Shown here piece after piece: positions 1 to 5,928 of a DNA stretch of 7,890 bases; position 1 is the first letter of the stretch, and each line of letters starts with the position of its first letter. Below the pieces are notes generated by a model. It was not told where the DNA came from, ran no database searches, and saw only the letters and a program-made list of their open reading frames with translations. The DNA comes from Candidatus Gastranaerophilales bacterium. GTDB taxonomy: Bacteria > Cyanobacteriota > Vampirovibrionia > Gastranaerophilales > JAQUYY01. Where the stretch lies: positions 1 through 7,890 of the forward strand of contig JAQUYY010000082.1 of the NCBI GenBank assembly GCA_028691575.1, given 5' to 3'. Position numbers and translations under genes: made by a program.

Positions 1-165
1 AATGTCATTTTCGTTTATAGCGTCAACAGCTTCGTAAGTTTCTTCGATAAAATTTTTTGCAATAGCTTGATGAGTTTGCTCTATATCCCAAGGGCAACCA
101 TCGGGGGATCTTAATATTTCTATAGTTTTTATTAATTTTTCAAAATTTTTTAAATCAAAACTCAT
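1..165 (-). CDS. mazG: MazG-type nucleoside triphosphate pyrophosphohydrolase, N-terminal part (runs off window start)
   Basis: MazG enzymes hydrolyse (d)NTPs to the monophosphate and pyrophosphate, clearing non-canonical nucleotides and influencing the stringent response. Reading the minus strand from the ATG at 165 gives 55 uninterrupted codons to the window edge. Residues 19-32 (RSPDGCPWDIEQTH) match the family's signature 'LR.P.gCPWD.eQTH', and residues 41-45 (EETYE) are the start of the EExxE magnesium-binding motif, followed by the usual 'AVDAI'. The family is all-alpha and usually either about 100 or about 260 residues, so this is only the first helix pair; which form it is cannot be told here. 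The start lies two bases after the stop of the small upstream gene and has no Shine-Dalgarno of its own (the preceding bases are TATTGCTTAAAT), which suggests translational coupling. Family assignment is firm; substrate is not known. Confidence 0.9.
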   Translation of the reverse strand, partial: MSFDLKNFEKLIKTIEILRSPDGCPWDIEQTHQAIAKNFIEETYEAVDAINENDI

Positions 166-167
166 AT

Positions 168-410
168 TTAAGCAATATAATCTAACACTTTAGGTTCATC
201 TTCATTGATTATATCATTAACAGAAGTAGTTTTTGATGGTTGGAGAAAAGGAAGAATTTCAGCCAAACTTAGAAGTGACTGTTGAATTACATTAGCAGCC
301 TCTTGTTGTGTTTTATTTTGTTGATTTGCTTGTTCTGTCTTTTTATCTGCTCCTGCGAATCTTACACTTGAGCTTATACCGACACAAGGGTTAATATTGT
401 TTATTATCAT
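168..410 (-). CDS. Uncharacterised 80-residue protein, coupled upstream of mazG
   Basis: I do not recognise this protein. It starts at 410 behind a good ribosome site (AAGGAG at 426-421, 10 nt spacing) and stops at 168-170, two bases before the mazG ATG. Residues 1-20 are Asn/Ile/Ser-rich and end in 'SSVRFAG'. Residues 23-40 are strongly polar (Lys, Gln, Asn, Glu). Residues 38-56 could form one amphipathic helix (VIQQSLLSLAEILPFL). The tail, 61-80, is acidic (NDIINEDEPK). There is no signal peptide, convincing membrane segment or cysteine pair (one Cys, residue 9). The codon use and ribosome site make it a believable gene. A role linked to MazG, or simply use of its translation to drive mazG, is inference from the spacing. 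A short N-terminal 'V-x-F-x-G' tag is, as far as I recall, frequent in small proteins of some uncultured gut lineages, but I cannot verify this. Confidence 0.75.
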   Translation of the reverse strand: MIINNINPCVGISSSVRFAGADKKTEQANQQNKTQQEAANVIQQSLLSLAEILPFLQPSKTTSVNDIINEDEPKVLDYIA

Positions 411-443
411 ATTTCCCTTACTCCTTATAATTGTTTGTTTTTC

Positions 444-478
444 ACTAACCCCTTTGTTAAAAGGGCTTTTGGTTAAGT
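444..478 (-). repeat. Leader hairpin upstream of the small gene/mazG pair
   Basis: A perfect 6-bp stem (CCCTTT 450-455 with AAAGGG 460-465, loop GTTA) sits inside an imperfect outer stem (ACTAACC 444-450 against GGTTAAGT 471-478, one bulge; it shares one base with the inner arm). On the minus strand it would form in the mRNA leader about 20 nt before the AAGGAG ribosome site at 426-421. No U-run follows on either strand, so it is not a standard intrinsic terminator. It could be a leader structure affecting translation, or an mRNA-stabilising hairpin. Confidence 0.5.
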
Positions 479-499
479 ATGAGATTCTTCTCTTTTATC

Positions 500-542
500 T
501 CAATTTAGTTTGTTTGCATAATATACAAACAAATTAAATTGA
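500..542. repeat. 17-bp inverted repeat, possible operator
   Basis: The arms at 500-516 and 526-542 (TCAATTTAGTTTGTTTG on the left) are complementary at 16 of 17 positions. The exception is G508/T534, a G-U wobble in plus-strand RNA. The 9-bp centre, CATAATATA, read on the minus strand gives TATATTATG, which contains -10-like hexamers. A regulator bound to the arms would therefore cover a promoter for the small gene/mazG unit. No well-spaced -35 box is visible (TTTCAA at 544-539 is 13-15 bp away), so the promoter reading is weak. The repeat itself is directly seen. An alternative is a plus-strand RNA hairpin, although no gene lies in that direction. Confidence 0.55.
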
Positions 543-638
543 AATGTACTCTTTAATAATTATTATTTATTAACATATAATGATACACTATAAATTATAT
601 TTTGAAATAGTCCATGTGGATTATCTTTACAAAACTTA

Positions 639-1505
639 TTATTTTATTATCTGATCAACCGTCATGATTAAAATACTGCTGCCACCCAATTGTTTAAGCC
701 TGTCTACACTTTCATAAACACTATTTTTATCAACAACAACATGCATTACAACATCCTTATCATTACCTAAAAGAGTAGTAATAGTAGGAGATGCCATGCC
801 GGGTAAAAATTCTCTGACTTTATCTAGTTTGTTTTTTGGGACATGCGCCATTAAATACTTTTTCTCCTGAGCTGCAATTGCAGAAATAATAGCTCTAACA
901 AATGCTTCTACTTCATTTTTTCTGTCTTGTTTAATTCCTTTTCTTCCGATAATTACAGCCTGAGATTTTAATATTTTTTCAATAATCTTTAATTTGTTTA
1001 CTTTTAAAGTAGAACCTGTAGATGTAATATCAACAACAATATCGGCAAGTCCTAACCTTGGAGTTATTTCTGTTGCCCCTGAAACTTCGGTAATTTGAAC
1101 CTTTTTGCCTGATTTCTCAAAGAATTTTCTTGCAATGTTAGGAAAAGAAGTTGCAACTTTCATGCCGTTTTCAACATCATTTACCGAATTTATGTCAGAT
1201 TCTTCTTTTGAGGCTACAACCATTTCGCAGTGACCAAAATCTAATTTCAACAGCTCATCAACTTCTGCACCAAATTCTTCGACAACATCAACTCCGGTAA
1301 AACCAATATCGACAGTTCCTTCGCTGATGAATTTAGGAATATCTTTAGTCCTTACGAAAATAATTGTATAATTACCATCAATTGTCTTAGCACTAAGGCT
1401 TCTTGCTCTTTCTCCCGACAAATTCAAGCCTGCTCTGCTTAATAATGTCAAAATATCCTCAGACATACGTCCTTTATTAGGAACCGCTAATTTTATTTCA
1501 TTCAT
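639..1505 (-). CDS. hisG: ATP phosphoribosyltransferase, long form
   Basis: HisG catalyses the first, committed step of histidine synthesis in the cytoplasm: ATP plus PRPP gives phosphoribosyl-ATP and pyrophosphate. The 288 residues match the long form, which carries its own regulatory domain and does not need HisZ. Residues 1-210 form the two-lobed catalytic part (LAVPNKGRM at 6-14; GTVDIGFTGVDVVEE at 63-77). The PRPP-binding loop is at 155-167 (DIVVDITSTGSTL). Residues about 212-288 are the ACT-like HisG_C domain, with the typical 'VPKNKL...LPGMASPTITTL' stretch at 222-245, where histidine feedback normally acts. The start is supported by AGGTG at 1515-1511, 5 nt before the ATG. No other his genes are visible on either side, so it appears to be transcribed apart from a his operon. 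I see no histidine-rich leader peptide or T-box upstream and no strong terminator downstream. Its promoter is not clear. Confidence 0.97.
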   Translation of the reverse strand: MNEIKLAVPNKGRMSEDILTLLSRAGLNLSGERARSLSAKTIDGNYTIIFVRTKDIPKFISEGTVDIGFTGVDVVEEFGAEVDELLKLDFGHCEMVVASKEESDINSVNDVENGMKVATSFPNIARKFFEKSGKKVQITEVSGATEITPRLGLADIVVDITSTGSTLKVNKLKIIEKILKSQAVIIGRKGIKQDRKNEVEAFVRAIISAIAAQEKKYLMAHVPKNKLDKVREFLPGMASPTITTLLGNDKDVVMHVVVDKNSVYESVDRLKQLGGSSILIMTVDQIIK

Positions 1506-1596
1506 AGTTTCACCTTTTATAAGTTCATTTTAAAAATAAAATATCACGAATTTCTTTATTTTAAAATCTAACTTAACATTTCTTAACAATTAAGGG

Positions 1597-1623
1597 AATA
1601 AAGTGTTGACATAACACTTTATT
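1597..1623. promoter_or_regulatory. Perfect 11-bp inverted repeat over the -35 box (operator site 1)
   Basis: AATAAAGTGTT (1597-1607) and AACACTTTATT (1613-1623) are exact reverse complements separated by GACAT. The -35 hexamer TTGACA (1606-1611) lies in the middle, the usual arrangement for a dimeric repressor that blocks RNA polymerase. The half-site AAGTGT-N7-ACACTT recurs at 1651-1669. The style resembles operators of small Xre/phage-type repressors, but no such regulator is encoded in this window, so the binding protein is unknown. Confidence 0.65.
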
Positions 1624-1635
1624 GGGATGTATAAT
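1606..1635 (+). promoter_or_regulatory. Consensus sigma-70 promoter for the predicted small RNA
   Basis: TTGACA at 1606-1611 and TATAAT at 1630-1635 are both perfect consensus hexamers, with an 18-bp spacer. Transcription would start near 1642. It points away from hisG and runs antisense to the upstream SNF2 gene's 3' flank; no annotated protein gene lies downstream on this strand until 5929. Such a strong promoter ending in a terminator after about 130 nt implies a non-coding transcript. Confidence 0.8.
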
Positions 1636-1642
1636 GCATTAT
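1631..1642. repeat. 12-bp perfect palindrome over -10 and start site
   Basis: ATAATGCATTAT reads the same on both strands. It overlaps the -10 box and reaches the predicted transcription start. It may be a third protein-binding element of the promoter, or may arise because TATAAT is followed by its near mirror. A functional role is inference. Confidence 0.35.
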
Positions 1643-1650
1643 GTTGAATG

Positions 1651-1669
1651 AAGTGTGATTTTGACACTT
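1651..1669. promoter_or_regulatory. Second AAGTGT-N7-ACACTT site (operator site 2)
   Basis: AAGTGT (1651-1656), GATTTTG, ACACTT (1664-1669) repeats the half-sites and 7-bp spacing of site 1, starting exactly 50 bp later and just inside the transcribed region. Two copies about five helical turns apart fit cooperative binding or a small repression loop. The same bases also form the inner stem of the RNA's 5' hairpin, so the repeat might instead reflect RNA structure. Confidence 0.5.
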
Positions 1670-1745
1670 TACAACATACCCCGAAACAAACTGGAGTATA
1701 TATCTCCAATTTGGAAGAAGAGACCATTAGGATGCAGAAATAAAT

Positions 1746-1771
1746 AACCGCCAATCAGGTGGTTTTTTTTT
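1746..1771 (+). terminator. Intrinsic terminator of the small RNA
   Basis: AACCGCC (1746-1752) pairs with GGTGGTT (1758-1764) over 7 bp with one G-U wobble, loop AATCA. The run of nine T (1763-1771) overlaps the end of the stem. On the minus strand the stem is preceded by A's and followed by ATTTATTT, so it might also weakly stop transcripts coming from the SNF2 gene. Confidence 0.9.
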
Positions 1772-1795
1772 GAATTTTATTTAATCAAAAAATAA

Positions 1796-1861
1796 TTATG
1801 CCACAAGTTTCATCTTCTGCCGAAATTTCGCTATTTTGGCAGCTTACTGTTAATGGCATAA
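1796..1861 (+). repeat. Nested inverted repeat of unknown role after the small RNA
   Basis: The outer arms TTATGCCA (1796-1803) and TGGCATAA (1854-1861) pair perfectly. Inside, CTGCCGAAAT (1817-1826) pairs with ATTTTGGCAG (1833-1842) over 10 bp with one G-U and a 6-nt loop. The wobble favours plus-strand RNA. It starts 25 bp after the terminator's T-run. A 36-codon open frame (1798-1908, MPQVSSSAEI...) overlaps it but has no ribosome site. It could be a second structured RNA, a small mobile-element remnant, or the remains of a gene. Confidence 0.4.
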
Positions 1862-1909
1862 AAAATATTTTCGCTGTTCTTGAAATACTCGGCGTTAAAA
1901 GAATTTAGG

Positions 1910-1953
1910 CGGGCAAAACCCGAGTTTCCTTACTCTGCAGGGATTTCGCTGCA
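1910..1953. other. Two small hairpins just past the SNF2 gene end
   Basis: CGGG (1910-1913) pairs with CCCG (1919-1922), loop CAAAA; TGCAG (1936-1940) pairs with CTGCA (1949-1953), loop GGATTTCG. They lie 41-84 bp downstream of the SNF2 stop on that gene's strand and might protect or end its mRNA, but neither has a U-run on the minus strand. The rest of 1862-1993 shows no gene. Confidence 0.25.
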
Positions 1954-1993
1954 TTCTACTTTAAATATTTTTATTAGCCTCAATTCGCTTTTG

Positions 1994-4900
1994 CTAAAAT
2001 CTTGAAAGCCTGAATAATTCTCTGATTTCATGATTAGACAGATCAGAAAGCCATTTTTCTCCTGTATGAACGGTTAAGCTGGCCAATTCTTTTTTTGATG
2101 AAATTATTTTGTTTATTTTTTCCTCAAAAGTTCCCAGCGTAATTAGCCTATGAACATTAACATTCTTAGTTTGACCGATTCTAAAGGTTCGATCGGTTGC
2201 CTGCTGTTCAACTGCCGGATTCCACCACAAATCATAATGAATAACATTCGTTGCTGCGGTTAAATTTAGCCCTGTACCACCGGCTTTTAACGATAGCACC
2301 ATTAATTTTCTGTTGTTATTGGTTTGAAATTCATCAATGGCGATATCTCTTTTTTCTCTTGATAAACTGCCATGAAAAAATAACGCATCAAGATTTAATT
2401 CATTTTTGAATAAATCAATTAAAAGCCCTCCCATTTCTTTGTATTGGGTAAATATAACAGCTTTTTCGCCATTTTCTAATATGTTTTCGACTAAAGTAAG
2501 TGTTGTATCAGTTTTTCCTGACAATTCACGAGATAATTTTCCGTTTTTTGTATAATGCACCGGATGGTTGCAAATTTGTTTAAGCGCAGTAATCAGCTTA
2601 AAAATATGTCCTCTTCTGTTAATTCCGCTGACTTTTTCAATATCTTTCATTGAATTTTCCAGTGTTTTTTCGTACAAAGCAGCTTGTTCTTTTGCCAAAT
2701 AACAGTATTCATCAATAACAATTTTATCGGGAAGGTCGTCTATTATGTTTTTATCAGTTTTTAATCGTCTTAAAAGAAAAGGGGACGTTGCTTTTTGCAG
2801 CTGATTAATTCTTTCTTTATCTCTGAATTTTTCAATAGGAATCGAATATATATTTTGAAATTCTAACAAATTGCCGAGATAAGATTTATTTGTAAAATCA
2901 AAAATACTCCATAATTCTGTCAGTCTGTTTTCAACAGGAGTACCTGTCATTGCAATGTAACTTTTGGCATTAAGCGATTTTATAACCTGAGATTGGTGAG
3001 CAGCAGGGTTTTTTATGTTTTGTGCTTCATCAATTATAGCCAAACTCCAGGTTCTATCCTTGAATTTTTCATTATCAATTCTTAAAATATTGTATGTTGT
3101 AATTAAAACATCGACGTTATTTAATTTAAGTTCCCTATCAGCTCCATGAAATATTGCCGTATTTAATTTTGGAGCAAATTTTTCACACTCTTTTACCCAA
3201 TTGCCGATTAAAGTAGTTGGACAAACAACAATTGCCGGAGGAATTAGGGTTTTTTCTTCTTTTAATTTCAAAATCAAACTTATAACCTGAATTGTTTTCC
3301 CCAAACCCATATCATCAGCGAGACAAGAGCCAAATCCTTTCAAATTATTAGAATAAAGCCATTTATAACCACGTTCTTGATATGGTCTTAGTGTCCCGTT
3401 TAAATTTTGAGGAATATCAATATCTTCAACCTTTATAAAATCCTCTAAAGCTTTTTTTATAGCTTCATCAACGTCAAATTCAATATCTTCAACCATGCCG
3501 GAAACTGCTGAATGCAAAAGATTTTTTTGAGAAAGCATATTTTCAGGCGGTGTATTTAATTTTTCTAAAACAGAATTTATTTCATCAGGTTTTAGCATTA
3601 AATACTGATTTTTATATTTTATAATTCCATCTGCCGAATTAACCAATTTTTGAAATTCCTCTTTAGTTATTTTGGCATCCCCAATGGCTATTTCGTAAGA
3701 AAAATCAAATATTTCATCAAGTTTAATCGAGGAATTATTTTGTCCGTCAAAAATGAATTTAAAATTACTTTTAGAAGGAACTTTTGATTTTACTTTTAGG
3801 GCAAGTTTTATTTTTGATAATTTTTGAAGTTCTTTTGGAATTATTATATTTATTCCAAATTGGTTAAGAATAGCAGAAGTCCTTGTAATAATTGTTGTAA
3901 CAGTCGATAAATCAATATTAGGAATGAATTTGCCTTTAGAATTGAGAATTTTTTTTAATAACGGTAAATATTCTGAAGCAATCAGCAATTGTTTAAATAT
4001 ATCCGTTCGCAGATTTTTTATAGGCAAATTAAATATCTCAGCTTGTTCCTCAAATAATTTTGAAAAGGTATAAATATCCCCTAAAGGGTTATTTTTATCC
4101 ATTAAATCAATAAATATTTGGAATTTTTCACCCGAAGAATTAGATTCCAGCCTCAAAACCGGTTTTACAATGCTATTTTGAAGAGATAACGGTTTTATCC
4201 AGTCATAGATACTTATTGCCATTTGTTTATCTGTTTGAGAGTCTAAATTAAAAATTTTATTTTTGATAAAGATATTAAATATTGGATTTGGCTTTATTTT
4301 AGATGTTTTAAGAAAAAACAGCTTATCAATAATACAGGTAATGAAAATTGATAATAAATGATTTTGATTATTGTCTAAAAAAACATTATTTGAATTTTCT
4401 TCAAACATAATATTTGAAGGAATCATAGATCGATGATAATTTATGGCATCTTCAATTTTTTTATTCGTAAAAAGTGGTGTAAACTGTACTTTGTATTGCA
4501 TATCCGGCTGGTAAATTATTTCGGGTATAAAAGCAGATGACTTCACCAAAGAAAATGCTAATAAAGCTGTTTGTAACAAGAATTGACCTGATTTTGACAG
4601 GTTATTTACATTGTTAGCATTAATCAGGTTTAAAAAATACTCAAAAAGAATTTCGATAGGCACTACAATACCGTCTTTTTTCTCAAATTTTATAGTGTTG
4701 GAATTTTCGTCTAAAGTCGGCACATAAAGGCATTCTGAATTATATCTAACCCTAGAGCCTTTTGAGCGCAAATAAGATAAAAACTGCATTGGCGGAGTTA
4801 TAAAAGCTTTTAAATTTTTATCATTAGAATAAAAAAGATAGAAATCCGAATTTCTCACAACCATCGGGCTTGTTATCGGTAAAATCGAGTCAATTTCTTC

Positions 4901-5632
4901 AGATATTGCTTGATAAATTTCTGCTAATTTGGGCTGATAGCTGCCTCTTTCATAGCAAGACGGCTGTTCTTTTATTACAGATAACATTTTTTCATAATTT
5001 GTCTGCGGAAAAGAAAAAACTTTCTCTTCAATATTCAAATCTGTAAAATTTTTGACCTTAATCTCATTAATAGAAACAAAAGAATTTTCTATATTTTTAG
5101 AATTAATTTCATCCTCATCAGTTAAAAAACCACTGTTTGAAATGATTTCGCTTATAACTAAACCGCTTAAAGAATATAATAGCGAGGGATTTTTATCAAT
5201 TTTTTTATAAAGAGTGTAAAATAAAAACGCCAAATGTTCACAAGGTGAATCTTGACAACAAGAATTTATTTTTAATTCGGAAATATTTTGCGGAATAAGG
5301 CTAATACCAATATTTTCAAGATTTTCTATTACATTTAATGCTTTATGTTCAGAATTAATTTCAAAAAGATCAGCAGGATTTTCTTTAAAATATTCTATAA
5401 TCTTATTTTTTTCTTCTTTACTAAATTTTTTAAAAAAAATACTGCTTTCATATAATTCAGAATTATTATCTTTAATTTGAGCAGAAATTTCATTATTATT
5501 TATATTTAACTGATGAATTTTGCCTTTGTAATTGCTTAAAAGACTAAAAAATTTATTCCCAAATAGGTTGTCTATCTTTTGATACCAAGCAAATCCAACT
5601 TTTATTTCGTCATTGTTTTTTATATTATTCAT
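1994..5632 (-). CDS. SNF2-family DEAD/DEAH-box ATPase with divergent SWIM-like zinc motif
   Basis: This is a 1212-residue ATP-driven double-stranded DNA translocase of the SNF2/HepA class, acting in the cytoplasm on DNA or DNA-protein complexes; its exact task is unknown. All helicase motifs are present: LRPYQERGYKWL 748-759; Walker A DDMGLGKTIQ 773-782; Ia VVCPTTLIGNW 802-812; Walker B DEAQ 868-871; III MTGTPVENR 895-903; IV VIFTQY 1059-1064; V LKAGGTGLNL 1115-1124; VI QATDRTFRIGQ 1144-1154. Residues about 615-690 resemble the 'SNF2 helicase protein' domain (DUF3670 type) that precedes the motor in this bacterial subgroup. Near the N-terminus C125, C126, C131 and H133, followed by LAFLFYTLYKKIDKNPSLL, align with the SWIM zinc finger found in these proteins, but the spacing is shorter than the usual CxC-x6-CxH. 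The ATG at 5632 has no Shine-Dalgarno (TTGATAATTAA precedes it); the next in-frame Met, residue 216, would delete the SWIM region. It is a single gene, not part of a visible defence operon. Confidence 0.93.
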   Translation of the reverse strand: MNNIKNNDEIKVGFAWYQKIDNLFGNKFFSLLSNYKGKIHQLNINNNEISAQIKDNNSELYESSIFFKKFSKEEKNKIIEYFKENPADLFEINSEHKALNVIENLENIGISLIPQNISELKINSCCQDSPCEHLAFLFYTLYKKIDKNPSLLYSLSGLVISEIISNSGFLTDEDEINSKNIENSFVSINEIKVKNFTDLNIEEKVFSFPQTNYEKMLSVIKEQPSCYERGSYQPKLAEIYQAISEEIDSILPITSPMVVRNSDFYLFYSNDKNLKAFITPPMQFLSYLRSKGSRVRYNSECLYVPTLDENSNTIKFEKKDGIVVPIEILFEYFLNLINANNVNNLSKSGQFLLQTALLAFSLVKSSAFIPEIIYQPDMQYKVQFTPLFTNKKIEDAINYHRSMIPSNIMFEENSNNVFLDNNQNHLLSIFITCIIDKLFFLKTSKIKPNPIFNIFIKNKIFNLDSQTDKQMAISIYDWIKPLSLQNSIVKPVLRLESNSSGEKFQIFIDLMDKNNPLGDIYTFSKLFEEQAEIFNLPIKNLRTDIFKQLLIASEYLPLLKKILNSKGKFIPNIDLSTVTTIITRTSAILNQFGINIIIPKELQKLSKIKLALKVKSKVPSKSNFKFIFDGQNNSSIKLDEIFDFSYEIAIGDAKITKEEFQKLVNSADGIIKYKNQYLMLKPDEINSVLEKLNTPPENMLSQKNLLHSAVSGMVEDIEFDVDEAIKKALEDFIKVEDIDIPQNLNGTLRPYQERGYKWLYSNNLKGFGSCLADDMGLGKTIQVISLILKLKEEKTLIPPAIVVCPTTLIGNWVKECEKFAPKLNTAIFHGADRELKLNNVDVLITTYNILRIDNEKFKDRTWSLAIIDEAQNIKNPAAHQSQVIKSLNAKSYIAMTGTPVENRLTELWSIFDFTNKSYLGNLLEFQNIYSIPIEKFRDKERINQLQKATSPFLLRRLKTDKNIIDDLPDKIVIDEYCYLAKEQAALYEKTLENSMKDIEKVSGINRRGHIFKLITALKQICNHPVHYTKNGKLSRELSGKTDTTLTLVENILENGEKAVIFTQYKEMGGLLIDLFKNELNLDALFFHGSLSREKRDIAIDEFQTNNNRKLMVLSLKAGGTGLNLTAATNVIHYDLWWNPAVEQQATDRTFRIGQTKNVNVHRLITLGTFEEKINKIISSKKELASLTVHTGEKWLSDLSNHEIRELFRLSRF

Positions 5633-5928
5633 TTAATTATCAATAAATTTCTGCACATAATAATAAGATAACATAAATTAAACAATAAATATTTAAATAA
5701 ATTTATGCTATGTTGCAACTTATTAAGAAAAATAAAATCGAAATTTTTTGCTGAATAACAATATTTTGCCAACTTTTTTAAAATTTCATATCATAAATTA
5801 TACAAACATACTTTTAAGTGTGCCAATCTTTTATTAACAGGAAAATTACATCGGTAATCCAAGTATAAACCTTTGTAGAATGTCAAAAAAATCTGTTAAG
5901 AGAACATAGAAAGAGAGGTAAAAAAAGA
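5633..5928. other. Divergent intergenic region between the SNF2 gene and the secreted-protein gene
   Basis: Both flanking genes are transcribed outwards from here. Toward the plus-strand gene, TATAAA (5864-5869) is a possible -10 without a convincing -35. Just before it lies a small inverted repeat, ATTAC (5845-5849) and GTAAT (5854-5858), that could be an operator. The rest is AT-rich with no open reading frame or stable structure that I can support. Confidence 0.4.
5657..5685 (-). promoter_or_regulatory. Candidate promoter of the SNF2 gene
   Basis: On the minus strand TTGTTT (5685-5680) is followed after 17 bp by TATTAT (5662-5657). Transcription would start near 5650, giving a leader of about 18 nt with no ribosome site. 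The whole region is very AT-rich, so chance matches are common; TTGCAA...TAAATA further upstream is an alternative. Confidence 0.35.

Larger units (their letters stand above)
1642..1771 (+). ncRNA. Predicted regulatory small RNA of about 130 nt, family not recognised
   Basis: The transcript is bounded by a consensus promoter (1606-1635) and an intrinsic terminator (1746-1771). Its 5' end can fold into a long hairpin: ATGTTG (1641-1646) with CAACAT (1672-1677), enclosing AAGTGT (1651-1656) with ACACTT (1664-1669). A second small hairpin pairs TGGAG (1692-1696) with CTCCA (1704-1708). The stretch 1709-1745 (purine-rich, containing GGAAGAAGAGACC) looks unpaired and could be the region that contacts targets. 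The only reading frames are trivial (MLNEV from 1641; MQK from 1732), so a protein product is unlikely. I see none of the hallmarks of SRP RNA, 6S RNA, tmRNA, RNase P, or the TPP, SAM, preQ1 or T-box leaders. The boundaries are inferred; the function is unknown. Confidence 0.6.

Noticed and set aside
575..600. Inverted repeat ATATAAT/ATTATAT after hisG as a terminator
   Set aside because: The 7-bp stem is pure A/T with a 12-nt loop and would be too weak to stop transcription.
1560..1589. hisG promoter from TTGTTA (1589-1584) with TTTTAA/TTTAAA about 17-18 bp on
   Set aside because: Both boxes match poorly and the stretch is nearly all A/T, so the match is not better than chance.
1641..1658. 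Mini-frame MLNEV at the start of the predicted small RNA, possible leader peptide
   Set aside because: It begins at the transcription start with no ribosome site, has only five codons, shows no run of one amino acid, and lies in the 5' hairpin.
1642..1771. Assignment of the small RNA to 6S, SRP RNA or a T-box/riboswitch
   Set aside because: The ends do not pair over a long stem with a central bubble, the SRP GGAAG...AGCAG loop arrangement is absent, and there is no T-box core; no downstream gene is placed for riboswitch control.
1826..1989. Recurring TTTCGCT (1826, 1869, 1944) and TTCGCT (1984), possible short repeat array
   Set aside because: The spacing is irregular (43, 75 and about 40 bp) and the flanks differ; it is not a CRISPR or regular iteron array.
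1994..5632. SNF2 ATPase as part of a phage-defence system such as DISARM
   Set aside because: No methylase, nuclease or phospholipase-D gene flanks it, and the SWIM/DUF3670-type architecture is that of widespread stand-alone bacterial SNF2 proteins.
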